Part shown: one piece after another, positions 54,784 to 64,000 of the stretch
Layout: every line of letters starts with the position of its first letter
Position numbering within the stretch: position 1 is the stretch's first letter
From: Streptomyces goshikiensis
Lineage (GTDB): Bacteria > Actinomycetota > Actinomycetes > Streptomycetales > Streptomycetaceae
DNA length: 64,000 nucleotides
NCBI RefSeq assembly: GCF_014650555.1
Contig: NZ_BMVE01000002.1
Span: 1,057,807 to 1,121,806 of the forward strand
Direction of reading: 5' to 3'
Position numbers and translations under genes: made by a program
Notes under the pieces: model-generated
What the model was told of the DNA's origin: nothing
Databases searched by the model: none
Seen by the model: only the letters and a program-made list of their open reading frames with translations

Positions 54784-57700
54784 ATGGCCCCCAAGAATGG
54801 TGCGCAGCGTTCGAGCGACATAGCCGTCGTCGGCATGTCCTGCCGCCTTCCGGGGGCGCCTGGCATCGATGAGTTCTGGGAACTGCTGACCTCCGGAGGC
54901 AGCGCGATCGAGCGTCGCGCCGACGGCACCTGGCGAGGCTCCCTGGAGGGGGCCGCCGAGTTCGACGCCGCCTTCTTCGGCATGTCCCCCCGCCAGGCCG
55001 CCGCCGCAGATCCGCAGCAGCGGCTCATGCTGGAACTCGGCTGGACCGCCCTGGAGGACGCCGGGATCGTCCCGGGCAGCCTCGCCGGCACGGACACCGG
55101 CGTCTTCGTGGGTATCGCCGCCGACGACTACGCGGCACTCCTGCACCGGTCGGAGACCCCCGTCAGCGGCCACACCGCTACCGGCCTGAGCCGGGGTATG
55201 GCCGCCAACCGCCTCTCCTACCTCCTGGGCCTGCGCGGTCCCAGCCTCGCGGTGGACAGCGCGCAGTCCTCCTCGCTGGTCGCGGTCCACCTGGCCTGCG
55301 AGAGCCTGCGCCGCGGCGAGTCCGACCTCGCGATCGTCGGCGGCGTCAGCCTGATCCTCGCCGAGAACAGCACGGCAGGCATGGAGCTCATGGGCGCGCT
55401 CTCGCCGGATGGCCGCTGCTACACCTTCGACGCTCGCGCCAACGGCTACGTACGGGGTGAGGGCGGAGCCTGCGTCGTCCTCAAGCCTCTGGACCGGGCA
55501 CTGGCCGACGGGGACCGCGTCCACTGTGTCATCCGAGGCAGCGCAGTCAACAACGACGGCGGCGGCTCCACCCTGACCACACCCCACCGCGAGGCCCAGG
55601 AAGCCGTGCTGCGCGCGGCGTACGAACGGTCCGGGGTCGGCCCGGACCAGGTGTCCTACGTTGAACTGCACGGCACGGGAACGCCTGTCGGCGACCCCAT
55701 CGAGGCGGCGGCTCTCGGCGCGGTGCTCGGCACGGCCCGGGGCCGGAGCACACCGCTGTCCGTGGGGTCGGCCAAGACGAACGTCGGCCACCTGGAAGCG
55801 GCTGCGGGTCTCGTGGGATTCGTGAAGGCCGCCCTGTGTGTCCGTGAGGGCGTGGTACCGCCGAGCCTGAACCACGCGACGCCCAACCCCGCCATCCCCA
55901 TGGACCGGCTCAACCTGCGCGTACCCACTCGACTGGACACCTGGCCGCAGCCGGACGAGCAGGCAACCGGCCGGCTGCGACTGGCCGGCGTCTCGTCCTT
56001 CGGCATGGGTGGGACGAATGCGCATGTGGTGGTGGAGGAGGCGCCTGTTCCGGAGGAGGGGGAGTTCGTCGGGGATGCGCCGTTGGCTGTGGTGCCGGTG
56101 GTGGTGTCGGGTCGTTCGGCGGGTGTGGTGGCTGAGCTGGCGTCCCGTATGGGGGAGGTGGCTGGGTCTGGTCGGTTGGTGGATGTGGGGTTGTCGTCGG
56201 TGGTGTCGCGGTCGGTGTTCGAGCACCGGTCCGTGGTCCTGGCCGAGGACTCTGTGGACCTGAGTGCCGGTTTGGATGCTGTGGCCGCTGGTGACGGGCT
56301 GTCGCCTGGTGTGGTGTCGGGTGTGGTGTCGGTCGAGGGTGCCCGGTCGGTGTTCGTGTTCCCTGGTGCGGGGGCGAAGTGGTCGGGGATGGCGGCGCGG
56401 CTGTGGGCTGAGTCGGTTGTGTTCGCGGAGTCGATGGCGCGGTGTGAGGCGGCGTTCGAGGGCTTGGTGGACTGGCGGTTGTCGGATGTGATCGCTCAGG
56501 TGCCGGGTGCTGTGTCGTTGGAGCGTGAGGATGTGGCGCAGCCGGCCTCGTTTGCGGTGATGGTGTCGCTGGCGGCGTTGTGGCGGTCGCTGGGTGTGGT
56601 GCCGGATGCGGTGGTCGGGCATTCGCAGGGGGAGATCGCTGCGGCGGTGGTGGCGGGTGGCCTGTCGTTGGAGGACGGGGCGCGGGCGGTGGTGTTCCGG
56701 TCGCGGGTGGCGGAAGAGGTTTTGTCGGGAGGGGGGATTGCTTCGGTGCGTCTTTCGCGGGCCGAGGTGGAGGAGCGGTTGGCGGGTGGGGGTGGTGGGC
56801 TGAGTGTGGCGGTGGTGAATGCGCCGTCGTCGACGGTGGTGGCTGGTGAGCTGGGAGAGTTGGAGCGGTTCGTTGCCGCGTGTGAGGCGGAGGGGGTGCG
56901 GGCGCGTCGGCTGGAGTTCGGGTATGCGTCGCATTCGGTGTTCGTGGAGCCGGCGCGTGGGCGGTTGCTGGAGGCGCTGGCCGACGTCCGTCCGGTGAGC
57001 GGCGAGATCCCGTTCTACTCGACGGTGGAAGCCGGCGTCGTGGACACGGCGTCGTTGGATGCGGAGTACTGGTTCGGGAATCTGCGTCGGCCGGTGCGGT
57101 TCCAGGAGACGGTCGAGCAGCTGCTCGCGGACGGTTTCCGGGTGTTCGTGGAGTGCGGTGCACATCCGGTGCTGACCGGGGCGGTGCAGGAGACGGCGGA
57201 GTCCGTGGGCCGGCAGGTGTGTGCGGTGGGTTCGCTGCGCCGTGAGGACGGGGGTCTGCGTCGTTTCCTGACCTCGGTGGCGGAGGCGTTCGTCCAGGGT
57301 GTCGACGTCACCTGGCCCGCCCTCTTCGCCGACACCGGCGCCCGTACCGTCGACCTGCCCACCTACCCCTTCCAACGCCAGCACTACTGGGCACAGGCTT
57401 CACCCGCCGGCACCGGCAGTTCCGCTGCGGCCCGCTTCGGCATGACCTGGGAGGAGCACCCGCTCCTCAGCGGCGCGCTGCCGCTCGCGGAGTCCGGTGA
57501 GCTGCTGCTCGTCGGGCGGATCTCCCCGGCCTCTCACTCCTGGATCGCCGACCACACCGTGGCCGGGACCGCCCTGCTGCCCGGGACAGCCTTCGTCGGC
57601 ATGGCGCTGCATGCCGCCGCGGTCGTGGGCTGCGCGGGCGTGGAGGAGCTGAGCATCGAGGCCCCGCTGCCGGTGCACGGTGGCATCCGGCTCCAGGTGG

Positions 57701-60420
57701 TGATCGACGAGCCCGACTCCTCCGACCGGCGCCGCGTGAGCGTGTTCGCGCGGCCGGAGGCGGAAGACGGGGACACCGGTCGGTGGACCCGACACGCCAC
57801 CGGCGTACTGACCCCTGCCGCCGCCCCCGACCCGGGCCGGCCGCAGTGGAGCCGCGAGGCCTGGCCGCCGAGCGGTTCCGTCCGCGCGGAGGCGGCGGAG
57901 CTCTACGACCGGTTCTCCGCGCTGGGATACGAGTACGGCGAGGTGTTCGCCGGGGTCGAGGCCGTCTGGCTGCGCGAGGGCGAGGTGTTCGCCGAGGTCC
58001 GCCTGCCCGCGGGCGCGGCGCCGGACGCCGAGCGGTTCGGGGTGCACCCCGGCCTCCTCGACGCGGCTCTGCAGCCCTGGCTGCTGGGCGACTTCCTGTC
58101 GCGGCCCGACGACGGATCCGTGCTGCTGCCGTTCGCGTGGCGCGGCATCACGCTGCACGCGACCGGTGCAGACGCGCTGCGGGTCCGCCTGGGCCCGGCC
58201 GGAGAAGGGGCCATGTCGCTCGAAGCCGTCGACCTCGCCGGTGCCCCGGTGCTGTCGATGGACGCGCTGGTGCTGCGTCCGCTCGCGCAGGACCGGCTGG
58301 TGGAACTGGTCGGCGGCACGACGTCCGCGCCGCTGTACCGCGTGGACTGGCAGCGGAGCCCGATCGCGAACACGGCGCCGTCGGCCACGGGGCTCTTCGG
58401 CTCCTTCCCGTCCGGTGCCACGCGCCGGTGGGCGGTCGTCGGGCAGGGCGGTGCCGCCGCACGGTACGCGACGGCGGACCCCGGCACGGGGTGCGTCGGG
58501 GTCTTCCCCGACCTGGACGCACTGCGTACGGCGCTGGACTCCGGAGCGGACCGCCCCGACATCGTCCTCGCCGACTTCGGGGCCCGGCCCGGCACCGCCG
58601 CCCCGCACGGGACGGCTCTGGCCGACGGGGTACGGGACACGGCTCGGCGGGGGCTCGCCCTCGTACAGGGCTGGCTGTCCGACGAGCGCTTCGCCGCCGC
58701 ACGCCTCGCCGTGCTCACCGAGCACGCCGTCGCCACCGAGGCGGACGAGCGGCAGGTGGACCTCGCCGGATCGGCGCTGTGGGGGCTGATGCGTTCGGCG
58801 CAGACCGAGCACCCCGACCGCTTCGTCCTCGTCGAACACGACGGGCAGGACGCCTCGTACCAGGCGCTGCCCGCCGCTCTCGACAGCGGAATTCCCCAAC
58901 TGGCCCTTCGCTCGGGCAAGGTACGCACGCCCGGGCTGGCCGTCCTGCCCACCCCGGGAGACGGGCCCACCGCGACGGGCACGGGGTTCGATCCCGAGGG
59001 CACCGTGCTCGTCACCGGCGCCACCGGCACCCTCGGCAGCCTGCTGGCCCGGCACCTGGTCACCGCACACGGCGTACGGCATCTGCTGCTGCTCAGCCGC
59101 AGCGGGCGCGACGCCGGCAGGGCCGCGGAACTGGAGCGTGAACTCACCGGTCTCGGCGCCGAGTTCCAGCTCCTCTCCTGTGATGCGACGGACCGGGTAG
59201 CGCTGCGGGAGGCCCTCGCCACCGTCCCCGCCGCACACCCGCTGACCGCGGTGATCCACACGGCCGGCGTCCTGGACGACGGCGTCGTCGAGGCGCTGAC
59301 CCCCGAACGGCTGGACCGCGTGCTGCGCCCCAAGACGGACGCCGCACTGAACCTGCACGAGCTGACCGCGGGAATGCCGCTGAAGGCGTTCGTCCTGTAC
59401 TCCGGGGCGGTCGGCCTGCTGGGCGGGGCCGGACAGGCCAACTACGCCGCGGCCAACGCGTTCCTGGACGGCCTGGCTCAGTACCGGCACGCGCAGGGGC
59501 TGCCCGCGGTGTCCCTGGCATGGGGACTGTGGAGCGCCGCCAGCACGTTCACCGGCCATCTCGGCGAGGTGGATCTGCGCCGCATGGAGCGGTCCGGCAT
59601 CGCGCCGCTCACGAATGAGCAGGGTCTCGAACTGCTCGACCGGGCACTTGGTGCCGCCGCGGGCGCGGACGCGCCGCAGATCTGTGCGATGCGGCTGGAC
59701 ACGGCGGCACTGCGTCGGCAGGCCTCCGAACACGGGCCCGCTTCGGTGCCCCTGCTGCTGCGTACGCTGGCGGCGCCCGCCGTACGGATCGGCGCGGCGC
59801 GAACGGGCCGTGGCGCACGGGCGGCGTCCGCGGTCACGGACGTACCGAGCCGGGCGCAAGACTTGCGCGAACGACTGGCCGGGCTGGACGCGGCGGGAAG
59901 GCGGGACGAACTCCTGGCCGTGGCCCAGGCGCAGTTGGCCGATGTGCTGGGCTTCACCGACAAGACCGCGGTCGACCCCGTTCGCTCCTTCCGCGAGATC
60001 GGTCTGGACTCGCTGACCGCCGTCGAGCTGCGCAACAGGCTCGATGCCGTCACCGGACTGCGGTTGTCGTCGGCGCTGGTCTTCGACCACCCCAACCTCG
60101 ACGCGCTCGCCGGCCACTTGGCGGAGCTCCTCATGGCGGAGGGCAAGGACGACGCGGGCGCTGCGGCGCTGTCGGGCGTCGATGCCCTGGACCGGGCGGT
60201 CCGGGGCATGGCGGCCGACGACACGCGGCGTGACGCCGTCCGCCGACGTCTCACAGAACTGCTGGCGGTGGTCGGCGATGCCCCACGGGACGGCGACCGC
60301 AGCACACGAACGGCCGCCGGCACAGGAAGCCACGGCGTGCAGGCGGGCCCCGACCTGCTGGGGCAGCTGGACTCCGCCTCCGACGACGACCTGTTCGCCT
60401 TCATCGAAGACCAGTTGTGA
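54784..60420 (+). CDS. Type I PKS loading protein: KSQ-AT-DH-KR-ACP
   Basis: 1878 residues. Domain order: KS about 12-435, with Gln161 in place of the active Cys (V-D-S-A-Q-S-S-S), marking a decarboxylating KSQ; AT about 525-850, with S614 in G-H-S-Q-G-E and Y-A-S-H near 714, a methylmalonyl-type signature; DH from about 890, with H924-x3-G-x4-P and the second motif L-L-D-A-A-L-Q; KR about 1400-1590, with T-G-A-T-G-T-L-G, the L-D-D (B-type) motif and Y1554; ACP S1743 in L-D-S-L. There is no N-terminal docking region, but the C-terminus looks like one. A KSQ would decarboxylate methylmalonyl-ACP to a propionyl starter. Intact DH and KR are unexpected in a loading module. Confidence 0.9.
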   Translation: MAPKNGAQRSSDIAVVGMSCRLPGAPGIDEFWELLTSGGSAIERRADGTWRGSLEGAAEFDAAFFGMSPRQAAAADPQQRLMLELGWTALEDAGIVPGSLAGTDTGVFVGIAADDYAALLHRSETPVSGHTATGLSRGMAANRLSYLLGLRGPSLAVDSAQSSSLVAVHLACESLRRGESDLAIVGGVSLILAENSTAGMELMGALSPDGRCYTFDARANGYVRGEGGACVVLKPLDRALADGDRVHCVIRGSAVNNDGGGSTLTTPHREAQEAVLRAAYERSGVGPDQVSYVELHGTGTPVGDPIEAAALGAVLGTARGRSTPLSVGSAKTNVGHLEAAAGLVGFVKAALCVREGVVPPSLNHATPNPAIPMDRLNLRVPTRLDTWPQPDEQATGRLRLAGVSSFGMGGTNAHVVVEEAPVPEEGEFVGDAPLAVVPVVVSGRSAGVVAELASRMGEVAGSGRLVDVGLSSVVSRSVFEHRSVVLAEDSVDLSAGLDAVAAGDGLSPGVVSGVVSVEGARSVFVFPGAGAKWSGMAARLWAESVVFAESMARCEAAFEGLVDWRLSDVIAQVPGAVSLEREDVAQPASFAVMVSLAALWRSLGVVPDAVVGHSQGEIAAAVVAGGLSLEDGARAVVFRSRVAEEVLSGGGIASVRLSRAEVEERLAGGGGGLSVAVVNAPSSTVVAGELGELERFVAACEAEGVRARRLEFGYASHSVFVEPARGRLLEALADVRPVSGEIPFYSTVEAGVVDTASLDAEYWFGNLRRPVRFQETVEQLLADGFRVFVECGAHPVLTGAVQETAESVGRQVCAVGSLRREDGGLRRFLTSVAEAFVQGVDVTWPALFADTGARTVDLPTYPFQRQHYWAQASPAGTGSSAAARFGMTWEEHPLLSGALPLAESGELLLVGRISPASHSWIADHTVAGTALLPGTAFVGMALHAAAVVGCAGVEELSIEAPLPVHGGIRLQVVIDEPDSSDRRRVSVFARPEAEDGDTGRWTRHATGVLTPAAAPDPGRPQWSREAWPPSGSVRAEAAELYDRFSALGYEYGEVFAGVEAVWLREGEVFAEVRLPAGAAPDAERFGVHPGLLDAALQPWLLGDFLSRPDDGSVLLPFAWRGITLHATGADALRVRLGPAGEGAMSLEAVDLAGAPVLSMDALVLRPLAQDRLVELVGGTTSAPLYRVDWQRSPIANTAPSATGLFGSFPSGATRRWAVVGQGGAAARYATADPGTGCVGVFPDLDALRTALDSGADRPDIVLADFGARPGTAAPHGTALADGVRDTARRGLALVQGWLSDERFAAARLAVLTEHAVATEADERQVDLAGSALWGLMRSAQTEHPDRFVLVEHDGQDASYQALPAALDSGIPQLALRSGKVRTPGLAVLPTPGDGPTATGTGFDPEGTVLVTGATGTLGSLLARHLVTAHGVRHLLLLSRSGRDAGRAAELERELTGLGAEFQLLSCDATDRVALREALATVPAAHPLTAVIHTAGVLDDGVVEALTPERLDRVLRPKTDAALNLHELTAGMPLKAFVLYSGAVGLLGGAGQANYAAANAFLDGLAQYRHAQGLPAVSLAWGLWSAASTFTGHLGEVDLRRMERSGIAPLTNEQGLELLDRALGAAAGADAPQICAMRLDTAALRRQASEHGPASVPLLLRTLAAPAVRIGAARTGRGARAASAVTDVPSRAQDLRERLAGLDAAGRRDELLAVAQAQLADVLGFTDKTAVDPVRSFREIGLDSLTAVELRNRLDAVTGLRLSSALVFDHPNLDALAGHLAELLMAEGKDDAGAAALSGVDALDRAVRGMAADDTRRDAVRRRLTELLAVVGDAPRDGDRSTRTAAGTGSHGVQAGPDLLGQLDSASDDDLFAFIEDQL
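56007..57300 (+). other. Segment of foreign codon style covering the AT domain
   Basis: From the end of the KS (S-S-F-G-M-G-G-T-N-A-H) to just after the AT, codon choice changes abruptly. GTG, GGG, GGT, TCG and TTG dominate, the plus strand becomes G-rich, and C-ending codons, normal on both sides, become rare. Both borders are sharp and lie in conserved inter-domain sequence, the usual crossover points for AT exchange between PKSs. Confidence 0.7.
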
Positions 60421-60516
60421 GCGGGACGCCGTGCGCGTTCCCCACCCGTACCGAAGCGCGCCGCAGCAGGCGCGCCTTGCACCGACACGAGCACGTAGGC
60501 CAGGAGGGTCCGGCAG

Positions 60517-63500
60517 ATGACGGCCAACGACGACAAGATCCGTGACTACCTGAAGCGGGTTGTCGCCGAACTGCACAGCACGCGCCAGCGGCTGAACGCG
60601 CTGGAGGACAACGCCCGCGAGCCCATCGCCATCGTGGGGATGAGCTGCCGGCTGCCCGGCGGGGTGACCACCCCCGAGAGTCTGTGGGAACTGGTCGACT
60701 CCGGCACCGATGCGGTCTCGCCGTTCCCCGACGACCGGGGCTGGGACCTGGACGCGCTGCACCACCCGGAGTCGGGAGCCGTCCACTCCCGCGAGGGCGG
60801 TTTCCTCCACGACAGCGCCGACTTCGACGCGGAGTTCTTCGGCATCAGCCCGCGAGAGGCCCTGGCCATGGACCCGCAGCAGCGGCTCCTGCTGGAGACC
60901 GCCTGGGAGGTGTTCGAGCGGGCCGGTATCGACCCGGCCTCCGTCCGCGGCTCGCGCACGGGGGTGTACGCGGGTGTCATGTACCACGACTACGGCGCCC
61001 GGCTGAACGAGATCCCGCCGGGTCTCGAGGGCTACCTGGTCAACGGCAGCGCGGGCAGCATCGCCTCCGGCCGGGTGGCCTACACCCTCGGGCTGGAGGG
61101 TCCCGCCATCACCGTCGACACGGCCTGCTCCTCGTCACTGGTCGCCGTGCACCTGGCGGCGCAGGCGCTGCGGCAGCGGGAGTGCGACATGGCGCTCGCG
61201 GGCGGCGCGACCGTCCTGTCCACCCCCGACCTGTTCACCGACTTCGCGCGACTGGGCGGCCTGGCCTCCGACGGGCGCTGCAAGGCGTTCTCCGACGCGG
61301 CCGACGGCACCAGCTTCGCCGAGGGTGCCGGAATGCTGCTCCTGATGCGCCTGTCGGACGCGGTGGACAAGGGCCACACCGTACTGGCGGTCATCCGCGG
61401 CTCCGCCGTCAATCAGGACGGTGCCAGCAACGGCCTGACGGCCCCCAACGGCCTCGCCCAGCAGCGGGTGATCCGCGAGGCGCTCGCCAACGCGGACCTG
61501 GGCCCCGACCAGATCGACGCGGTGGAGGCACACGGCACCGGAACCCGGCTCGGCGACCCCATCGAGGCACAGGCCCTGCTGCACACGTACGGCACGAGCC
61601 GCAGCCCCGAACGGCCGCTGCTGCTCGGCTCGCTGAAGTCCAACATCGGCCACACCCAGGCCGCCGCCGGCGTGGCCGGAATCATCAAGACGGTGCTGGC
61701 GATGCGCCACGGCCGGCTGCCCCGCACCCTGCACGTCACCCGTCCCTCCAGCCGGGTGGACTGGTCGGCGGGCGCGGTGGAACTGCTCACGCAGACACAG
61801 GACTGGCCCGGCCAGGGGGACGCCCCGCGCCGCGCCGGCGTGTCCTCCTTCGGCGCCAGCGGCACCAACGCACACCTCATCCTGGAGGGCGTCCCGGACA
61901 GCGACGACACGGCGGCGGAGCGCGAACCGTCCGCCGGCGGTGGCGCCTGGCTGCTCTCGGGCCGGACCGAAGCGGCGCTGCGAGCCCAGGCCCGCAGACT
62001 CCACGGCCATCTCGCCGCCCGCCCCCACGTGTCACCCGCCGCGGTCGGACGGACGCTGGCCCGCTCCCGTACAGCGTTCGAGCACCGGGCCGTCGTCATC
62101 GGACAGGACACCGCCGCACTCCTGAGCGGCCTCAGGGAGCTGGCGTCCGGCGCCGCGCACGGACCCGGGGTGATCACCGGCCGGGCCGCGCGCGGACGCC
62201 GTACCGCACTGCTCTTCACCGGGCAGGGCAGCCAGCGGCCGGGCGCCGGGCGCCGGCTCTACGAGCGGTACGAGGTGTTCGCCCGGGCCCTGGACGAGAC
62301 GGCCGCGGAACTCGACCGGCACCTGGACCGCCCGCTGCGCGAGGTGATGTTCGCGGAACCGGGCAGCGCGACGGCCGGCCTCCTCGACCGAACCGAGTAC
62401 ACCCAGCCCGCGCTGTTCGCCCTGGAAGTCGCCCTCTTCGAGCTGGTGAGCGCCTGGGGCCTGCGCCCCGACGCACTCCTGGGGCACTCGGTCGGCGAAC
62501 TGGCCGCCGCCCACGTTGCCGGAGTGTTCACCCTGCCCGACGCCGCCCGCCTGGTGACGGCGCGGGGGCGGCTGATGGGCGAGCTGCCGGCCGGTGGCGC
62601 CATGGCGGCGATCCAGGCAGGTGGCCCGGAGATCGAGGAGACGATCACGGCGCTCACGGCTCGTAGGCAGGCGCGCATCGCCGTCGCCGCACTCAACGGG
62701 CCCGACGCCACCGTGATCTCGGGCGACGAGGACGCGGTCGCCGAGCTCGCCGCACTGTGGCGGGAGCGGGGCCGCCGTGCCAAGGTGCTGCCCGTCAGCC
62801 ACGCGTTCCACTCGCCGCGCATGGACGCCGCACTGGAACCGTTCGCCCGGATCGCGCGCGACGTCTCCTACGCCGAGCCGCGCATCCCGGTGGTCTCCAA
62901 CCTGACCGGCGAGGTCGCGTCGGCCGCGACGCTGTGCACCCCGGAGTACTGGGTGCGCCACGCGCGCGAGGCCGTGCGCTTCAGCGACGGCTTCCGCACC
63001 CTGCGCGACCAGGGGATCGACACCTTCGTCGAACTGGGACCGGACGGCGTGCTGTCCGCCCTGGGACGTGACTGCCTGCGCGAAGAGGAACAGGACGCCC
63101 CGCACCAGGACGGCTCGACGGACCGTGACACGGCCGGTTCCCCCGCCGACGGGCAGGAGCGTCCCGTGCTGACGGTGCCGCTGCTGCGCCGGGACCGCGA
63201 CGAGACGACCACCTGCCTCGGGGCCCTGGCCGCCGTCCACACCCACGGTGTCCCCCTCGACCTCGCGGCCGTGCACGGTGACGGGCCCGCCGTCGACCTC
63301 CCCACCTACGCCTTCCAGCGCACGCGCTACTGGCTGGACGTCCCGGCCCCCGCCGCCGGCCTCACCACCACCGGTCTGGAGGCAGCGGACCAGCCCCTGC
63401 TCCCGGCCGCCATCGACCTGCCCGACGGGGAAGGCACCGTACGGACCGGGCTGCTCTCCGTCCGCACCCACCCGTGGATCGCCGACCACCGCGTCCAGAA

Positions 63501-64000
63501 CCGCACCGTGGTACCCGGAGCGGCCCTCCTGGACATCGCCGCCTGGGCGGGCACCGAAGCGGGCTGCCCCCGGGTCGCCGAGCTGACCTTCGCCACGCCC
63601 CTCGTACTGCCCGAGAGCGGGGAGGGGGTCCGGCTGCGCGTGACGCTGAGCGGTCCCGACGCGGAAGGCATCCGTACGATACGCATCGACTCCCGGCCCG
63701 CCGACGCCGCTCGGGCAGCCGACGCCCCCTCCGACTGGACCCGGCACGCGTCCGGCACCCTCACCCCCGGAACCGAGGAGGCTGGTGACGGCGCCGACGT
63801 GCCGGCGGACCTGCTCGGCGTCTGGCCCCCGGCCGACGCGACCCCGGTGGCCCTCGACGCGGACGCCGTCGCGGCTGAGTACCGGCGCCTCGCGGACGCG
63901 GGCGTGACGTACGGCCCCGTGTTCCGGGGACTGCGCGCCGTCTGGCGGCGCGGCGAAGAGATCTTCGCCGAGGTCCGGCTCCCCGGCCAGGCGGCCGCCG
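60517..64000 (+). CDS. Type I PKS, extension module (partial): docking-KS-AT-DH...
   Basis: At least 1161 residues, cut by the window edge. The ATG at 60517 has AGGAGGG upstream. The N-terminal 30 residues ([13 protein letters not shown]) are a coiled docking domain. KS follows (about 33-455) with active D-T-A-C-S-S-S at 61114-61134 and both His motifs. The AT (about 555-860) has G-H-S-V-G-E and H-A-F-H, a malonyl-type signature. A DH begins near 960; its first motif reads H-x3-N-x4-P, with Asn where Gly is usual. A malonyl module with DH fits module 2 of chalcomycin- or mycinamicin-like synthases better than module 1. Confidence 0.9.
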   Translation, partial: MTANDDKIRDYLKRVVAELHSTRQRLNALEDNAREPIAIVGMSCRLPGGVTTPESLWELVDSGTDAVSPFPDDRGWDLDALHHPESGAVHSREGGFLHDSADFDAEFFGISPREALAMDPQQRLLLETAWEVFERAGIDPASVRGSRTGVYAGVMYHDYGARLNEIPPGLEGYLVNGSAGSIASGRVAYTLGLEGPAITVDTACSSSLVAVHLAAQALRQRECDMALAGGATVLSTPDLFTDFARLGGLASDGRCKAFSDAADGTSFAEGAGMLLLMRLSDAVDKGHTVLAVIRGSAVNQDGASNGLTAPNGLAQQRVIREALANADLGPDQIDAVEAHGTGTRLGDPIEAQALLHTYGTSRSPERPLLLGSLKSNIGHTQAAAGVAGIIKTVLAMRHGRLPRTLHVTRPSSRVDWSAGAVELLTQTQDWPGQGDAPRRAGVSSFGASGTNAHLILEGVPDSDDTAAEREPSAGGGAWLLSGRTEAALRAQARRLHGHLAARPHVSPAAVGRTLARSRTAFEHRAVVIGQDTAALLSGLRELASGAAHGPGVITGRAARGRRTALLFTGQGSQRPGAGRRLYERYEVFARALDETAAELDRHLDRPLREVMFAEPGSATAGLLDRTEYTQPALFALEVALFELVSAWGLRPDALLGHSVGELAAAHVAGVFTLPDAARLVTARGRLMGELPAGGAMAAIQAGGPEIEETITALTARRQARIAVAALNGPDATVISGDEDAVAELAALWRERGRRAKVLPVSHAFHSPRMDAALEPFARIARDVSYAEPRIPVVSNLTGEVASAATLCTPEYWVRHAREAVRFSDGFRTLRDQGIDTFVELGPDGVLSALGRDCLREEEQDAPHQDGSTDRDTAGSPADGQERPVLTVPLLRRDRDETTTCLGALAAVHTHGVPLDLAAVHGDGPAVDLPTYAFQRTRYWLDVPAPAAGLTTTGLEAADQPLLPAAIDLPDGEGTVRTGLLSVRTHPWIADHRVQNRTVVPGAALLDIAAWAGTEAGCPRVAELTFATPLVLPESGEGVRLRVTLSGPDAEGIRTIRIDSRPADAARAADAPSDWTRHASGTLTPGTEEAGDGADVPADLLGVWPPADATPVALDADAVAAEYRRLADAGVTYGPVFRGLRAVWRRGEEIFAEVRLPGQAAA

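Noticed and set aside
55910..57163. A minus-strand 417-codon Pro/Thr-rich frame across the AT segment
   Set aside because: It arises from the unusual G-rich codon style of the swapped AT segment; the plus-strand AT motifs are complete.
54784..60420. Reading the first PKS protein as a normal extension module
   Set aside because: The KS active site is clearly S-A-Q-S-S-S, and the protein lacks an N-terminal docking domain, so condensation is not expected.
57400..60987. A minus-strand frame of about 1195 codons across the PKS
   Set aside because: It is antisense to intact DH, KR and ACP domains, has no ribosome site and no recognisable domain.
60684..62666. A plus-strand 660-codon frame inside the second PKS gene
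   Set aside because: It is out of frame with the KS and AT motifs and consists of Arg/Gly/Pro-rich low-complexity sequence.

Overview
This window is high-GC actinobacterial DNA, most likely from a Streptomyces. It shows strong third-position G/C bias, GTG and TTG starts, GGAGG-type ribosome binding sites, DUF6230/DUF6114 secreted and membrane proteins, and a modular type I polyketide synthase. No rRNA, tRNA or CRISPR array was seen. Function calls come from reading motifs and family resemblance; no database search was run.

Region 1 (1 to about 6.0 kb) looks like ordinary chromosome: a DUF2087 protein, a three-gene exported/membrane operon, a MerR regulator, an RlmG-like rRNA methyltransferase, a TPR protein and a pirin. 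Region 2 (about 6.0 to 22.3 kb) is an integrated genomic island. A 92-bp perfect direct repeat lies inside the 3' end of the pirin gene (5909-6000) and recurs at 22316-22407 beside a tyrosine integrase. The island carries an excisionase, a nuclease-like protein, a gene trapped between IS630 ends, a NUDIX hydrolase, decayed genes and IS5/IS3 scraps. Its centrepiece is a three-gene set: a nucleoside-phosphorylase-type protein and two very large STAND-type NTPases. All three share a short motif, G-x-V-x-A-V-Q-N-G-(N/D)-Q, at the C-terminus of the phosphorylase and the N-terminus of both NTPases. This is the layout expected of amyloid-type signalling between NLR-like sensors and an effector, and it is the best candidate here for an undescribed conflict or defence system.

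Similarity to the left end of the island continues beyond the right repeat (22408 to about 22782). This suggests a second, degraded element of the same family stacked at the same site. Region 3 (about 22.8 to 24.3 kb) holds a NUDIX protein and a kinase-like protein.

Region 4 (24.4 kb to the end) is most of a biosynthetic cluster for a 16-membered neutral macrolide of the chalcomycin/aldgamycin type. The mycinose branch is complete: RmlA, RmlB, 3-epimerase, 4-ketoreductase, deoxyallosyltransferase, P450 with ferredoxin, and the 2-O- and 3-O-methyltransferases. A second sugar branch contains DesI and DesII homologues, an aldo/keto reductase and a TylF-like methyltransferase, which would give chalcose. 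Downstream in the same direction sit a stand-alone pyruvate-dehydrogenase-type E1 alpha/beta pair, an SDR, a NodU/CmcH-type carbamoyltransferase, a haem-oxygenase-like protein, an SGNH hydrolase and two tiny proteins. These fit a branched, cyclic-carbonate sugar such as aldgarose. Tailoring P450s, a type II thioesterase, a GH3 self-resistance glucosidase and an RlmAII-type 23S rRNA methyltransferase complete the left part of the cluster.

The PKS begins at 54784 with a KSQ protein that unusually also has apparently intact DH and KR domains and a methylmalonyl-type AT lying in a segment of foreign codon style. A second PKS protein runs off the right edge. The glycosyltransferase for the C-5 sugar, the remaining PKS modules and any pathway regulator must lie outside the window.
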